Shown here piece after piece: positions 1 through 7,595 of a stretch of 64,000 bases of DNA. Source of the DNA: Saprospirales bacterium. Lineage in GTDB: Bacteria > Bacteroidota > Bacteroidia > Chitinophagales > Saprospiraceae. Numbering within the stretch: the first letter of the stretch is position 1; the number at the start of each line of letters is the position of its first letter. The translations under genes and the position numbers were made by a program. The notes under the pieces are model-generated. The model was not told the DNA's origin and made no database searches. It saw nothing but the letters and a program-made list of their open reading frames with translations. The stretch is from NCBI GenBank assembly GCA_016719895.1, contig JADJYG010000005.1:343762-407761 (forward strand), written 5' to 3'.

Positions 1-70
1 TTGTATTCCTGGTATTCTACCTCCTTTAATTTGCACTGTCTCACTGTCTCACCTTCTCACTTTCTAAAAA

Positions 71-508
71 ATGGCTGGACATCAAACATACGAAGAACAA
101 AAAGCGCTGGTGTTTCGCGGGCTGCTGCTTTTAGGTGCTATTACCATGATTGAAGTGGTGATAGCCTTATTGGCAAAAGGGCATTTGGTGCATGGCATTA
201 AATTTTCTGAGGGATTCGGGCACTATTTGTACATGCTCCTGATGATAGGCTTTTCTTTGTATAAGGCTTATTTCATTATATTTTTCTTTATGCACATGGC
301 TTATGAAGTACGCGGATTGGCCATCAGTGTTTTACTCCCGACGGCGCTTCTGATCTGGGCGATCATTGCCTTTTTCCAGGAAGGAAGCTCCTGGGGCGCT
401 CGAAGGAAACAGATCAAAGAAAAGAATGAAGAGTTGGTAAAGCCCGCTCCTGCCGGCGCACCGCAAGGATATTTGTTGCCGGGCGCTGCGCCAGAATTTG
501 TAATCTGA
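71..508 (+). CDS. Cytochrome c oxidase subunit IV family protein
   Basis: Small integral membrane protein of 145 residues with three hydrophobic segments (about 15-37, 50-73 and 80-102), the pattern of the short subunit IV / CyoD-like proteins of caa3-type oxidases. It would be a structural accessory subunit of a respiratory haem-copper oxidase in the inner membrane. The genes that follow (SCO-like, DUF420, small CPMC protein) are typical oxidase neighbours and support the call. The catalytic subunits are not in the window and presumably lie upstream. The C-terminal tail is soluble and rich in Lys, Glu, Ala and Pro. Confidence 0.8.
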   Translation: MAGHQTYEEQKALVFRGLLLLGAITMIEVVIALLAKGHLVHGIKFSEGFGHYLYMLLMIGFSLYKAYFIIFFFMHMAYEVRGLAISVLLPTALLIWAIIAFFQEGSSWGARRKQIKEKNEELVKPAPAGAPQGYLLPGAAPEFVI

Positions 509-516
509 AAAACAGA

Positions 517-546
517 AGGCGGGGCAACAAAACCTCGCCTTTTTTG
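517..546 (+). terminator. Rho-independent terminator after the oxidase subunit IV gene
   Basis: An 8-bp stem (517-524 pairs with 533-540, one G-T wobble) has an 8-base loop and is followed by six T. It would end or attenuate transcription between subunit IV and the SCO-like gene. Confidence 0.7.
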
Positions 547-577
547 TTGGTAGTCAGTAATTTATCCAGATTTTGAT

Positions 578-1207
578 ATGAGCGAACAGGTATCTGCCAA
601 GCGAAAGGTTTTCATTTTCACGGTGCTTTTTTTACTTCTGGTGGTATTGCCTGCCGGATCGTGGTTTTACTTGCAGGGCGGCTTAAATTGGCGCAAAAAT
701 GCCCAGGCTGAATTGCAGGACTATGGTAAGATTCGTGCAGCAACCATTATTTATGCCGACGGCACCAAAGAAAACATGCTTAAGGATAAAGTATGTGTGC
801 TTCATTTATTCGGCGCTAATCCGGACCTAACCGCCGCCAACAAAAAGATACTGGATACCGGGGAGCGGCTTTTTAAACAGTTCGGGTATAAACCCGGCGC
901 TATGGAAGATCATTTCCGGATGGTCATGATCGCCGAGGGAGGGACTGCCGAATTTAAGACCCATGCCCAAACATTGCCCAGCGCAGACTATGTCAACTGG
1001 GTTTGGACCGGGGGCCTTGGCTCCTGGAGTACTATCCTGGTAAACGCATATGATCTGTACTGTCAAAAGAATAGTATCACGCCCTATGAGCATTATATCG
1101 CCCTGGCAGATACTTCCGGCACGATCCGCCGGTTTTATAACGCGATGGACGAAAAAGAACTCGGACGCATGGTGGAGCACATTGCGTTATTGTTGCCGAA
1201 TCAATAA
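578..1207 (+). CDS. SCO1/SenC-like thioredoxin-fold protein, membrane anchored
   Basis: A 209-residue protein with one N-terminal membrane anchor (about 11-30) and a periplasmic thioredoxin-like domain. SCO proteins deliver copper to the CuA site of cytochrome oxidase. The place where SCO proteins carry CxxxC (after the first beta strand, here VCVLHLFGANPD) has no cysteine pair, so classical copper or thiol chemistry is doubtful. The assignment rests on overall pattern and on position between oxidase subunit IV and DUF420. It may be a degenerate SCO homologue with a structural or assembly role. Confidence 0.6.
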   Translation: MSEQVSAKRKVFIFTVLFLLLVVLPAGSWFYLQGGLNWRKNAQAELQDYGKIRAATIIYADGTKENMLKDKVCVLHLFGANPDLTAANKKILDTGERLFKQFGYKPGAMEDHFRMVMIAEGGTAEFKTHAQTLPSADYVNWVWTGGLGSWSTILVNAYDLYCQKNSITPYEHYIALADTSGTIRRFYNAMDEKELGRMVEHIALLLPNQ

Positions 1208-1213
1208 GCATTC

Positions 1214-1777
1214 ATGATGCGAGCGGAAATAGAAACGGGCCAAACGGCGGAGGCTGATTTGCGTTTGGAAAAACGTCTCAATGTATTCGCGTATATACTA
1301 TCGGCCGTGGTATTGCTCTTGGTTGGTATGATGCGCCGCATAAAGCTGGATGTTGGCATTGATTTTGGCTTTTTGCCGCCGCTGCATGCCACACTGAATA
1401 CCCTGACAGCAATCATTTTGATGCTGGCCTATTATTTTATCCGCAATAAACGCGTGGAAGCCCATCGCCGGTCAATTTATGCGGCAATGATGTGCTCTGC
1501 CTTGTTTTTGGTTTCATATGTGTTATATCATTTTACAACCCCGGAAACCAGGTTTGGCGGCGAAGGCGTCATTCGATTGGTGTATTTCTTTTTTCTGGTC
1601 ACCCATGTGGTTTTGGCCGCTTTGATATTGCCGTTTATTTTACTTACCTTTAATCGTGCATATACCGCCCAATATAGCCGGCATAAAAAAATGGCGCGTT
1701 GGGTTTGGCCCCTTTGGCTGTATGTGGCTATCACAGGGCCAATTTGCTACCTGATGTTATTGCCGTATTATAAATAA
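1214..1777 (+). CDS. DUF420 family membrane protein (CtaM-like)
   Basis: A 187-residue polytopic protein with about five membrane segments, matching the DUF420 family. A member of this family (CtaM) is needed for haem-copper oxidase maturation in Firmicutes (established knowledge). It starts 6 bases after the SCO-like stop, so the two are co-transcribed. Two adjacent Met codons make the exact start uncertain by one residue. Confidence 0.8.
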   Translation: MMRAEIETGQTAEADLRLEKRLNVFAYILSAVVLLLVGMMRRIKLDVGIDFGFLPPLHATLNTLTAIILMLAYYFIRNKRVEAHRRSIYAAMMCSALFLVSYVLYHFTTPETRFGGEGVIRLVYFFFLVTHVVLAALILPFILLTFNRAYTAQYSRHKKMARWVWPLWLYVAITGPICYLMLLPYYK

Positions 1778-1814
1778 TTGGATGTCAGAATTTAAACCAA
1801 ATCATTTTGGCGCG

Positions 1815-2102
1815 ATGAAAAATAAGACAAAGATCGGAATCGCGATTTTCCTGCTCCTGCTGGTGTTCATTTTACTCCCCGGGGATGCGCAGGCACAATG
1901 CCCGATGTGCAGGATGTCGGCCGAATCCAACCTGAAGGCAGGCGGAACAGACGGGCGCGGGCTGAATACCGGCATTTTGTATATGCTGGCCATGCCGTAT
2001 ATGTTGGTAGCAGCGATTGGTTTTTGGTGGTGGCGCAATCGAAAACCCGGAGACAAGCGGATGCTGGATACAGGGGCGGAAGACCTGGGCAGATTGAATT
2101 AA
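1815..2102 (+). CDS. Small membrane protein with CPMC motif
   Basis: The reading frame opens at 1782, but the Met at 1815 begins a clean signal or anchor sequence and is preferred. The product is about 95 residues: an N-terminal hydrophobic segment, then AQCPMCRM just after it, then a second membrane segment and a short charged tail. The CPMC pair on the periplasmic face suggests copper or thiol handling in oxidase assembly (inference from motif and neighbours). No named family is recognised. Confidence 0.6.
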   Translation: MKNKTKIGIAIFLLLLVFILLPGDAQAQCPMCRMSAESNLKAGGTDGRGLNTGILYMLAMPYMLVAAIGFWWWRNRKPGDKRMLDTGAEDLGRLN

Positions 2103-2156
2103 GGCTTTTACTCCGGAAGTTCCGGTTCTTTAATTCTGAGGTAATCAAAGCTTGCC

Positions 2157-2164
2157 TATATTTG
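2157..2164 (+). promoter_or_regulatory. Bacteroidota -7 box (TATATTTG)
   Basis: Exact match to TAnnTTTG 43 bases upstream of the gene at 2207. No clear TTG -33 element at the expected spacing. Confidence 0.5.
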
Positions 2165-2206
2165 CCTCTGCAACGCACTTTTTTCACCTAAAATCACTTT
2201 ATTCGT

Positions 2207-2638
2207 ATGAAAACAATCCGTTTTACCCTTACCTTAATGGTATTCGCTCTTTTACTTCCTGCAACTGCCAGCCGGGCTTCCGTAGAAGTATCGGCCAGTG
2301 CAAGCCGTACTGAAATGCTTAAAAAAGTAGCCGGCCAAAAAGACAAGATTGCCAAAACGCTTCAGGGCGCGAAGCAGGCAAAAAAGTTGAAGTGGTTTGG
2401 CAAAGATGGCAAACGTGTAAACTTAAGTGACCCCATTGAACGGTGGATGTGGTACTGGATTTTTGGCTGGGCTGCCGGTTTGGTGCTGTACATCCTGGCA
2501 GTTGCCCTGGCAACTGGCGGCATCTACAGTGGCAGTTTTGGTTTCGCTGCTATATTGGCCACCTTATCCTGGCTCTGTTGGCTCTTTGGCTCCGTAGCCC
2601 TGATCATTTGGCTGGTCAAGAAATTCGGCGGCGCCTGA
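2207..2638 (+). CDS. Secreted/membrane hypothetical protein with two C-terminal membrane segments
   Basis: Not recognised. The 143 residues contain a signal peptide (about 1-24), a Lys/Ala-rich, probably helical linker (25-70), and two hydrophobic helices (about 83-107 and 112-136) ending in VKKFGGA. It has its own promoter-like box and terminator, so it is probably monocistronic. Confidence 0.6.
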   Translation: MKTIRFTLTLMVFALLLPATASRASVEVSASASRTEMLKKVAGQKDKIAKTLQGAKQAKKLKWFGKDGKRVNLSDPIERWMWYWIFGWAAGLVLYILAVALATGGIYSGSFGFAAILATLSWLCWLFGSVALIIWLVKKFGGA

Positions 2639-2660
2639 TTTCCGGATTAGAAGAAATTTA

Positions 2661-2694
2661 AGCCGATTCGCCTGAGGGCGGACCGGCTTTTTTC
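2661..2694 (+). terminator. Rho-independent terminator
   Basis: A stem of about 12 bp with one mismatch and one wobble, a 4-base loop (TGAG) and a run of six T, directly after the gene ending at 2638. Confidence 0.75.
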
Positions 2695-2746
2695 TTTGCT
2701 CAATGCCCGAAAATCGTCAACTTCGCCCCGGCTTTAACCTATACAC

Positions 2747-3223
2747 ATGAAAATTGCAGTTTTCCCGGGTTCCTTTGATCCCATTACGATTGGGCACGTG
2801 GACCTGGTCACCCGGGCGCTTCCATTATTCGATCAAATCATTGTAGCCGTAGGACTCAATACGACCAAAAAATACCTTTTCTCGCTGGAGCAACGCTTAG
2901 CCTGGTTGCGACAAGTATTTGCCGGTTATCCAAACGTACGTGTCGATTATTTTGAAAACCTCACGGCGCATTACTGCCAACGCATCGGCGCGCGTTACCT
3001 CTTGCGCGGCCTTCGGAACGGTTCTGATTTTGATTATGAAAAAACGATCTCCCAACTCAATCATATCGTTGGTGGGGGCATCGAAACCGTTTTCTTTATC
3101 GCCCAACCGGAACTTTCCCATATCAGCAGCACCATTGTCCGGGAAATAATTGTTGGCGGGGGCAATGCTGCCCTTTTTATTCCGAAAGAGATTAAGATTC
3201 CCACCGAATTCAAGCGCCTGTAA
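2747..3223 (+). CDS. coaD: Phosphopantetheine adenylyltransferase
   Basis: Catalyses the penultimate step of coenzyme A synthesis: 4'-phosphopantetheine + ATP to dephospho-CoA. The 158 residues match the family length. The nucleotidyltransferase motif is at the N terminus (FPGSFDPITIGHVD, with the catalytic TxGH) and the C-terminal ISSTIVR signature is present. Cytoplasmic. Followed 33 bases later by pruA on the same strand. Confidence 0.96.
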   Translation: MKIAVFPGSFDPITIGHVDLVTRALPLFDQIIVAVGLNTTKKYLFSLEQRLAWLRQVFAGYPNVRVDYFENLTAHYCQRIGARYLLRGLRNGSDFDYEKTISQLNHIVGGGIETVFFIAQPELSHISSTIVREIIVGGGNAALFIPKEIKIPTEFKRL

Positions 3224-3256
3224 TTCCAAATTTATCACTCATTTATTACGCGATAT

Positions 3257-4888
3257 ATGTCTGACGCTATTTTTAATATTCCGCATCCGGCCAACGAGCC
3301 GGTACTCAATTATGGCCCCGGCTCACCGGAAAAAATGGAGTTGAAAAAAGCCCTGACCGAATTGAAGGCCGTCCAAATGGAAATTCCCATGTACATCGGC
3401 GGCAAGCACGTTTTTACTGCAGAAAAAGCAGTGATGCGCCCGCCGCATGAAATCAGCCATACCCTGGGTTTCCATGCCAAAGGCAGTGCTGGCCACGTCC
3501 GCGATGCCATCAATGCTGCCCTGGCTGCCAAACCCGCCTGGGAAGCGATGCCCTGGCAGGACCGGGCTGCCATTTTTTTGAAGGCAGCTGACTTATTAGC
3601 CGGGCCTTACCGCGCTAGAATGAATGCTGCCACGATGCTTTGCCAAAGTAAAACAGCCTTTCAGGCCGAGATTGACTGTGTGTGCGAATTGGCTGATTTC
3701 TGGCGGTTTAACGCGTGGTTCATGCAGGAAATTTACAAGCAGCAGCCGTGGAGCGTTCGGAATACCTGGAACCGGCTCGACTGGCGCCCGCTCGAAGGTT
3801 TCGTATTTGCGTTGACGCCATTCAATTTTACGTCTATCGCCGGAAACTTGCCCACGGCGCCCGCCATGTTGGGTAATGTGGTTGTTTGGAAACCGGCAGA
3901 GTCGCAAGTGTACTCCGCATCTTTGATCATGGAAATCCTGGAAGAAGCCGGTTTGCCCCCCGGGGTCATCAACCTGGTATATATTGACGGCCCTACGATC
4001 GGTGCAGAGGTATTTACGCATCCAGACTTTGCCGGTATCCATTATACCGGAAGTACCCAGGTGTTTCAGCATCTTTGGAAAACGATTGGCGAAAATATTC
4101 ATCGATACAAGACCTACCCCCGGATTGTTGGGGAAACCGGCGGAAAAGATTTCGTGGTAGCCCACCCCTCTGCAGATCCCAAGGCCGTAGCCGTAGCGCT
4201 CACCCGTGGCGCCTTCGAGTACCAGGGCCAAAAATGTTCGGCAGCTTCCCGGGCCTATATTCCGGCCGGGATGTGGCCGGTAGTGAAAGAAGCCCTGCTC
4301 AGCGACCTTCGGGACATAAAAATGGGTAGCCCGGAAGACTTTACAAATTTTTTCAATGCGGTGATCGATGAGAAAGCCTATAATAAGATATCAAGTTATA
4401 TAGCCGATGCCAAACAATCGGATCAGGTGCGCATCATTGCCGGCGGTAACTACGACAAAACCAAAGGTTATTTTATTGAGCCCACCGTAATCGAATCCGC
4501 CGACCCGCGCTATATTACGATGTGCGAAGAAATTTTTGGGCCGGTGCTGACGATTTACGTATACGAAGACGAGCGGTTTGAAGACACGCTGGATCTCGTC
4601 AACACGTCTTCCCCTTATGCGCTTACCGGAGCGGTATTTGCCCGCGACCGAGCGGCGGTGGCGCTGGCGGAGCACAAACTGAGGCATGCTGCCGGCAATT
4701 TTTATATAAACGACAAGCCTACTGGAGCAGTGGTTGGACAACAGCCTTTTGGCGGAGCCCGGGCGTCCGGCACCAACGATAAGGCCGGCTCTATCTTGAA
4801 CTTGTACCGCTGGGTGTCGCCGCGGACAATAAAGGAAAATTTTGTTTCACCGGTCGATTACCGGTATCCGTTCCTGCGGGAATCCTGA
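3257..4888 (+). CDS. pruA: L-glutamate gamma-semialdehyde (1-pyrroline-5-carboxylate) dehydrogenase
   Basis: Oxidises glutamate semialdehyde to glutamate with NAD+ in proline catabolism. The 543 residues match the stand-alone (mitochondrial-like) P5C dehydrogenase rather than bifunctional PutA. Visible motifs are the general-base Glu in GETGGKDF and the catalytic Cys in YQGQKCSAASR. No proline dehydrogenase lies next to it. Confidence 0.95.
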   Translation: MSDAIFNIPHPANEPVLNYGPGSPEKMELKKALTELKAVQMEIPMYIGGKHVFTAEKAVMRPPHEISHTLGFHAKGSAGHVRDAINAALAAKPAWEAMPWQDRAAIFLKAADLLAGPYRARMNAATMLCQSKTAFQAEIDCVCELADFWRFNAWFMQEIYKQQPWSVRNTWNRLDWRPLEGFVFALTPFNFTSIAGNLPTAPAMLGNVVVWKPAESQVYSASLIMEILEEAGLPPGVINLVYIDGPTIGAEVFTHPDFAGIHYTGSTQVFQHLWKTIGENIHRYKTYPRIVGETGGKDFVVAHPSADPKAVAVALTRGAFEYQGQKCSAASRAYIPAGMWPVVKEALLSDLRDIKMGSPEDFTNFFNAVIDEKAYNKISSYIADAKQSDQVRIIAGGNYDKTKGYFIEPTVIESADPRYITMCEEIFGPVLTIYVYEDERFEDTLDLVNTSSPYALTGAVFARDRAAVALAEHKLRHAAGNFYINDKPTGAVVGQQPFGGARASGTNDKAGSILNLYRWVSPRTIKENFVSPVDYRYPFLRES

Positions 4889-4906
4889 GCGCACCAAATC
4901 AAACAT

Positions 4907-4944
4907 AAAGCGGCTGCCGGGTTATCCAGGCAGCCGCTTTTGTA
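4907..4944. terminator. Bidirectional terminator between pruA and rplS
   Basis: A perfect 12-bp stem (4907-4918 with 4929-4940) and 10-base loop, with an A-rich left flank and T-rich right flank. It lies between two convergent genes and could serve both. Confidence 0.8.
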
Positions 4945-4964
4945 TGCAGGCGATATGAAAAAAA

Positions 4965-5342
4965 TCAATTTTCGCCGCTCGTGTTAAAAAACTTCAATTC
5001 CTTAATACGGGCTTTTTTGCCGACTAAACCACGCAGGTAGAACAGGCGCGCCCGGCGTACACGGCCGCGTTTTACAACCTGTATACCGGCAATGTTGGGG
5101 TTGGAAAATGAAAAAATGCGTTCAACGCCAACGCCATGCGACATTTTCCGCACCGTGAACGTGCGCGTGAGCCCGTGGCCTTTGATTTGAATGACATCGC
5201 CGCGAAAATCCTGTTCGCGCGTTTTGTCGCCCTCAACAATCCGGTACGTCACTACGATCGTGTCGCCTGTCTTGAAACCCGGAAACTCCGGCGTATTCAG
5301 CATCTGCCCGTGCACAAACTGGATGGCTTCCAATTCTTTCAT
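4965..5342 (-). CDS. rplS: 50S ribosomal protein L19
   Basis: Structural protein of the large subunit at the interface with the 30S. Its 125 residues match L19 throughout, including FRGDVIQIKGHG and GVGVERIFSFSNPNI. It is transcribed alone here, not within a trmD operon. Confidence 0.97.
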   Translation of the reverse strand: MKELEAIQFVHGQMLNTPEFPGFKTGDTIVVTYRIVEGDKTREQDFRGDVIQIKGHGLTRTFTVRKMSHGVGVERIFSFSNPNIAGIQVVKRGRVRRARLFYLRGLVGKKARIKELKFFNTSGEN

Positions 5343-5385
5343 GGTATTTCTTTAAATTATTTATATTCAATCAAAAATTGAGGCG

Positions 5386-5393
5386 CAAAGGTA
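5386..5393 (-). promoter_or_regulatory. Bacteroidota -7 box of rplS (TACCTTTG)
   Basis: On the minus strand TACCTTTG lies 44 bases upstream of the rplS start. No convincing -33 TTG. Confidence 0.5.
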
Positions 5394-5541
5394 CGTCTCC
5401 ACCGTCTTAAAAAAAAGTTTTCATCAAAATTTTGTTTGCAGAGGCCTTCATGGGTTAGCCAGTGTTTTCAAAGCAAAACACGGTGGCGCAGTCATGGGGT
5501 GAAAGCATTTTAAAGGATTTTTAAATATTTCAACATTTATA

Positions 5542-5569
5542 TTGATAACATTTAAACTTTTTACCTTTG
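5542..5569 (+). promoter_or_regulatory. Bacteroidota-type promoter of the YceI gene
   Basis: TTG (5542-5544) and TACCTTTG (5562-5569) with a 17-base spacer, fitting the -33/-7 consensus, 49 bases upstream of the start at 5618. Confidence 0.7.
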
Positions 5570-5617
5570 TCTGCGTTTCAGTTAAAATGATATTCACCGT
5601 TTAAAGATTACTCTGAA

Positions 5618-6199
5618 ATGAAAAAACTGTTTATTCTCCCGCTTTTCGCTGTTTTGGCAATGGCCGCTGCCTCCACGTTCCGATATAATGTGGATATCAG
5701 CGCCAGCAATATTATTTGGAAGGGTTACAAAGTGACCGGCGAGCACACCGGCACCGTGAAGTTGAAATCCGGCAACCTGCAATTTGCCGGTAGCACGCTG
5801 TCGGGCGGTTCGTTTGAAGTGGACATAAATTCGATCACCTGCGCTGACCTCGAAGGCGAATGGGCAGCAAAACTGGTTGGGCACCTGAAAAGTGATGATT
5901 TTTTTGGAGCGGCCAAATATCCCGTCGCCAGGTTTGTGATCACGCGGGTCATACCGCAGGATACCAAAGGCAATTACAAGATTATCGGTAACCTGACGAT
6001 CAAAGAAACGACCAAAGAGATCAAGTTTTTCGTCAATTTAACGGAAAAGAATGGAATGGTGACCGCCACCGGTCAGATCAAAATCGACCGTTCGGAGTTT
6101 GACGTACGTTATGGTTCGGGCTCTTTCTTTGACAATTTGGGCGACAAAACCATTTATGATGAATTTGATTTAAATATTTCCCTGGTAGCCAAAAAATAA
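5618..6199 (+). CDS. YceI family secreted lipocalin-like protein
   Basis: A 193-residue protein with a signal peptide (about 1-19), followed by the YceI eight-stranded beta-barrel pattern (WKGYKVTGEHTGTVKLKSG, then KYPVARFVITRV and GNLTIKETTKEIKF). The family binds polyisoprenoid or amphipathic ligands in the periplasm; the ligand here is unknown. It has its own promoter and terminator. Confidence 0.9.
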   Translation: MKKLFILPLFAVLAMAAASTFRYNVDISASNIIWKGYKVTGEHTGTVKLKSGNLQFAGSTLSGGSFEVDINSITCADLEGEWAAKLVGHLKSDDFFGAAKYPVARFVITRVIPQDTKGNYKIIGNLTIKETTKEIKFFVNLTEKNGMVTATGQIKIDRSEFDVRYGSGSFFDNLGDKTIYDEFDLNISLVAKK

Positions 6200-6219
6200 A
6201 TCTGTTTCGACGAAATAGC

Positions 6220-6259
6220 GCCGTCCGGTGGAAGTTTTCCGCCGGACGGCTTTGTTTTT
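6220..6259 (+). terminator. Rho-independent terminator after YceI
   Basis: A 14-bp stem (6220-6233 with 6237-6250, one G-T pair), 3-base loop, then TTTGTTTTT. Confidence 0.85.
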
Positions 6260-6371
6260 AAAATATCCATACCTTTACGCCCCTGATATTTGCCGCTCGT
6301 CGTACAATTTGGAGCGGTTTTGGCGTTTGGAAAGGAAACGCATTTCATTATTGGTCAAAATATACTCACCC

Positions 6372-7544
6372 ATGCTTCGCGTTGCTTCATTTGCCGTTCT
6401 GGTAACCAGCTTGTTCAGCTTGGCTGCATACCAGTTTGGATATCCGAAGTGCCAGGAGCCATCGTTTCCGGCGAATTCTACCATTGCTAACTTCCGGCTG
6501 CCTGACCTGGGCGGTTTGCCGGACTCCGACCTGGAAAGCCCTTTGACTGCAGAAGCTGATTCGGCTGCTGGATTAAATATACTGCTGCTGAATTATACGG
6601 CCTATGACAGTGCTTATGCCCTCAAGGTGCGACGCCTTATCGAAAAACGACTTCCCGGCTGTATTATTTCCGATTTCTGGGGGGGCGGCAGCGAAACGCT
6701 TGGTGCAGTACTGAATAGTCAGGAAATCGTTGTCGTCACGTATCCCGCCAAAGGAAATCCACGCCAGGTTCGCGCCTATGGAAAGGTGCTGGCGCAATTC
6801 GTGCAACAGGGTGGGGCAGTGGTATTTAGCGGAACAGACCAATTTGGAATCTTACAGCAATACGGCCTGTTCGATGTGGATTTCGGTTATTTCTGTTCTG
6901 ACCTGGAAGTCCATGAAGATGCTTTGGCACATCCTGTGCTCGATCGTACCCCTGCCGATTTTTTATTGTCCAATTATGTTTACCCGCTGGATGTATCTGA
7001 TCCGGCTTTTGTGATGTTGGCCGATGTGCGCGGTTATCCGGCGCTTGGTTTCAAACCCTTAGGCAAAGGCAAGGTGGTTTATATCGGTTTGGAGTATTAT
7101 TATGATGATGCCATTTCCACCCAGATATTGGAGAATACGCTTCGTTGGCTGTCTCCCGCCCAACCCCCGGCTGCTGCCTTGCCGCTCATTTCCGGAAATG
7201 GTGGCGATTGGTCGGCGCGTTCGGTGCGCCGAAGCCAGGAGAACCTGTATGCCGGAAGCGGAAAGGCGCCCGCCAAAGCGCAGGCTGTTGATTTAAAAAT
7301 CTACCCAAACCCCTATGTCGAAAAGGCAACCCTCGATATCGAACTCGAAAAACCGGCCCCGGTTTCCATTGAAATGACGGATGAAGCTGGCGTGTCGGTT
7401 ACTGTTTTGTTGCCTTACCGCCACTTAAATGCCGGCCTTTACCGCCTGGAATTGCCTAATGTTGCACCGGGCGTGTATTTTGTTAAATGTCAAATCGGCG
7501 GCCAATCGCTTGTCCGGAAAGTAGTAAAAATGGCCGCCCATTAA
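6372..7544 (+). CDS. T9SS cargo protein with glutamine-amidotransferase-like domain
   Basis: The frame is open from 6228, but the Met at 6372 starts a proper signal peptide (MLRVASFAVLVTSLFSLAAY) and is preferred, giving 390 residues. Residues of about 60-270 resemble the class I glutamine-amidotransferase-like fold found in ThuA-like secreted proteins (NILLLNY, then QEIVVVTYPA, GGAVVFSG and GKGKVVYIG). The C terminus (about 305-390) is a type A T9SS sorting domain beginning LKIYPNPYVEKATLDIEL and ending YFVKCQIGGQSLVRKVVKM. The protein is therefore exported through the outer membrane. No enzyme activity can be assigned. Confidence 0.7.
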   Translation: MLRVASFAVLVTSLFSLAAYQFGYPKCQEPSFPANSTIANFRLPDLGGLPDSDLESPLTAEADSAAGLNILLLNYTAYDSAYALKVRRLIEKRLPGCIISDFWGGGSETLGAVLNSQEIVVVTYPAKGNPRQVRAYGKVLAQFVQQGGAVVFSGTDQFGILQQYGLFDVDFGYFCSDLEVHEDALAHPVLDRTPADFLLSNYVYPLDVSDPAFVMLADVRGYPALGFKPLGKGKVVYIGLEYYYDDAISTQILENTLRWLSPAQPPAAALPLISGNGGDWSARSVRRSQENLYAGSGKAPAKAQAVDLKIYPNPYVEKATLDIELEKPAPVSIEMTDEAGVSVTVLLPYRHLNAGLYRLELPNVAPGVYFVKCQIGGQSLVRKVVKMAAH

Positions 7545-7595
7545 CCGGTCATTCCTTTTTAGCAAAGACACTTTCTGCAGGGTATTGTGCGCTGC

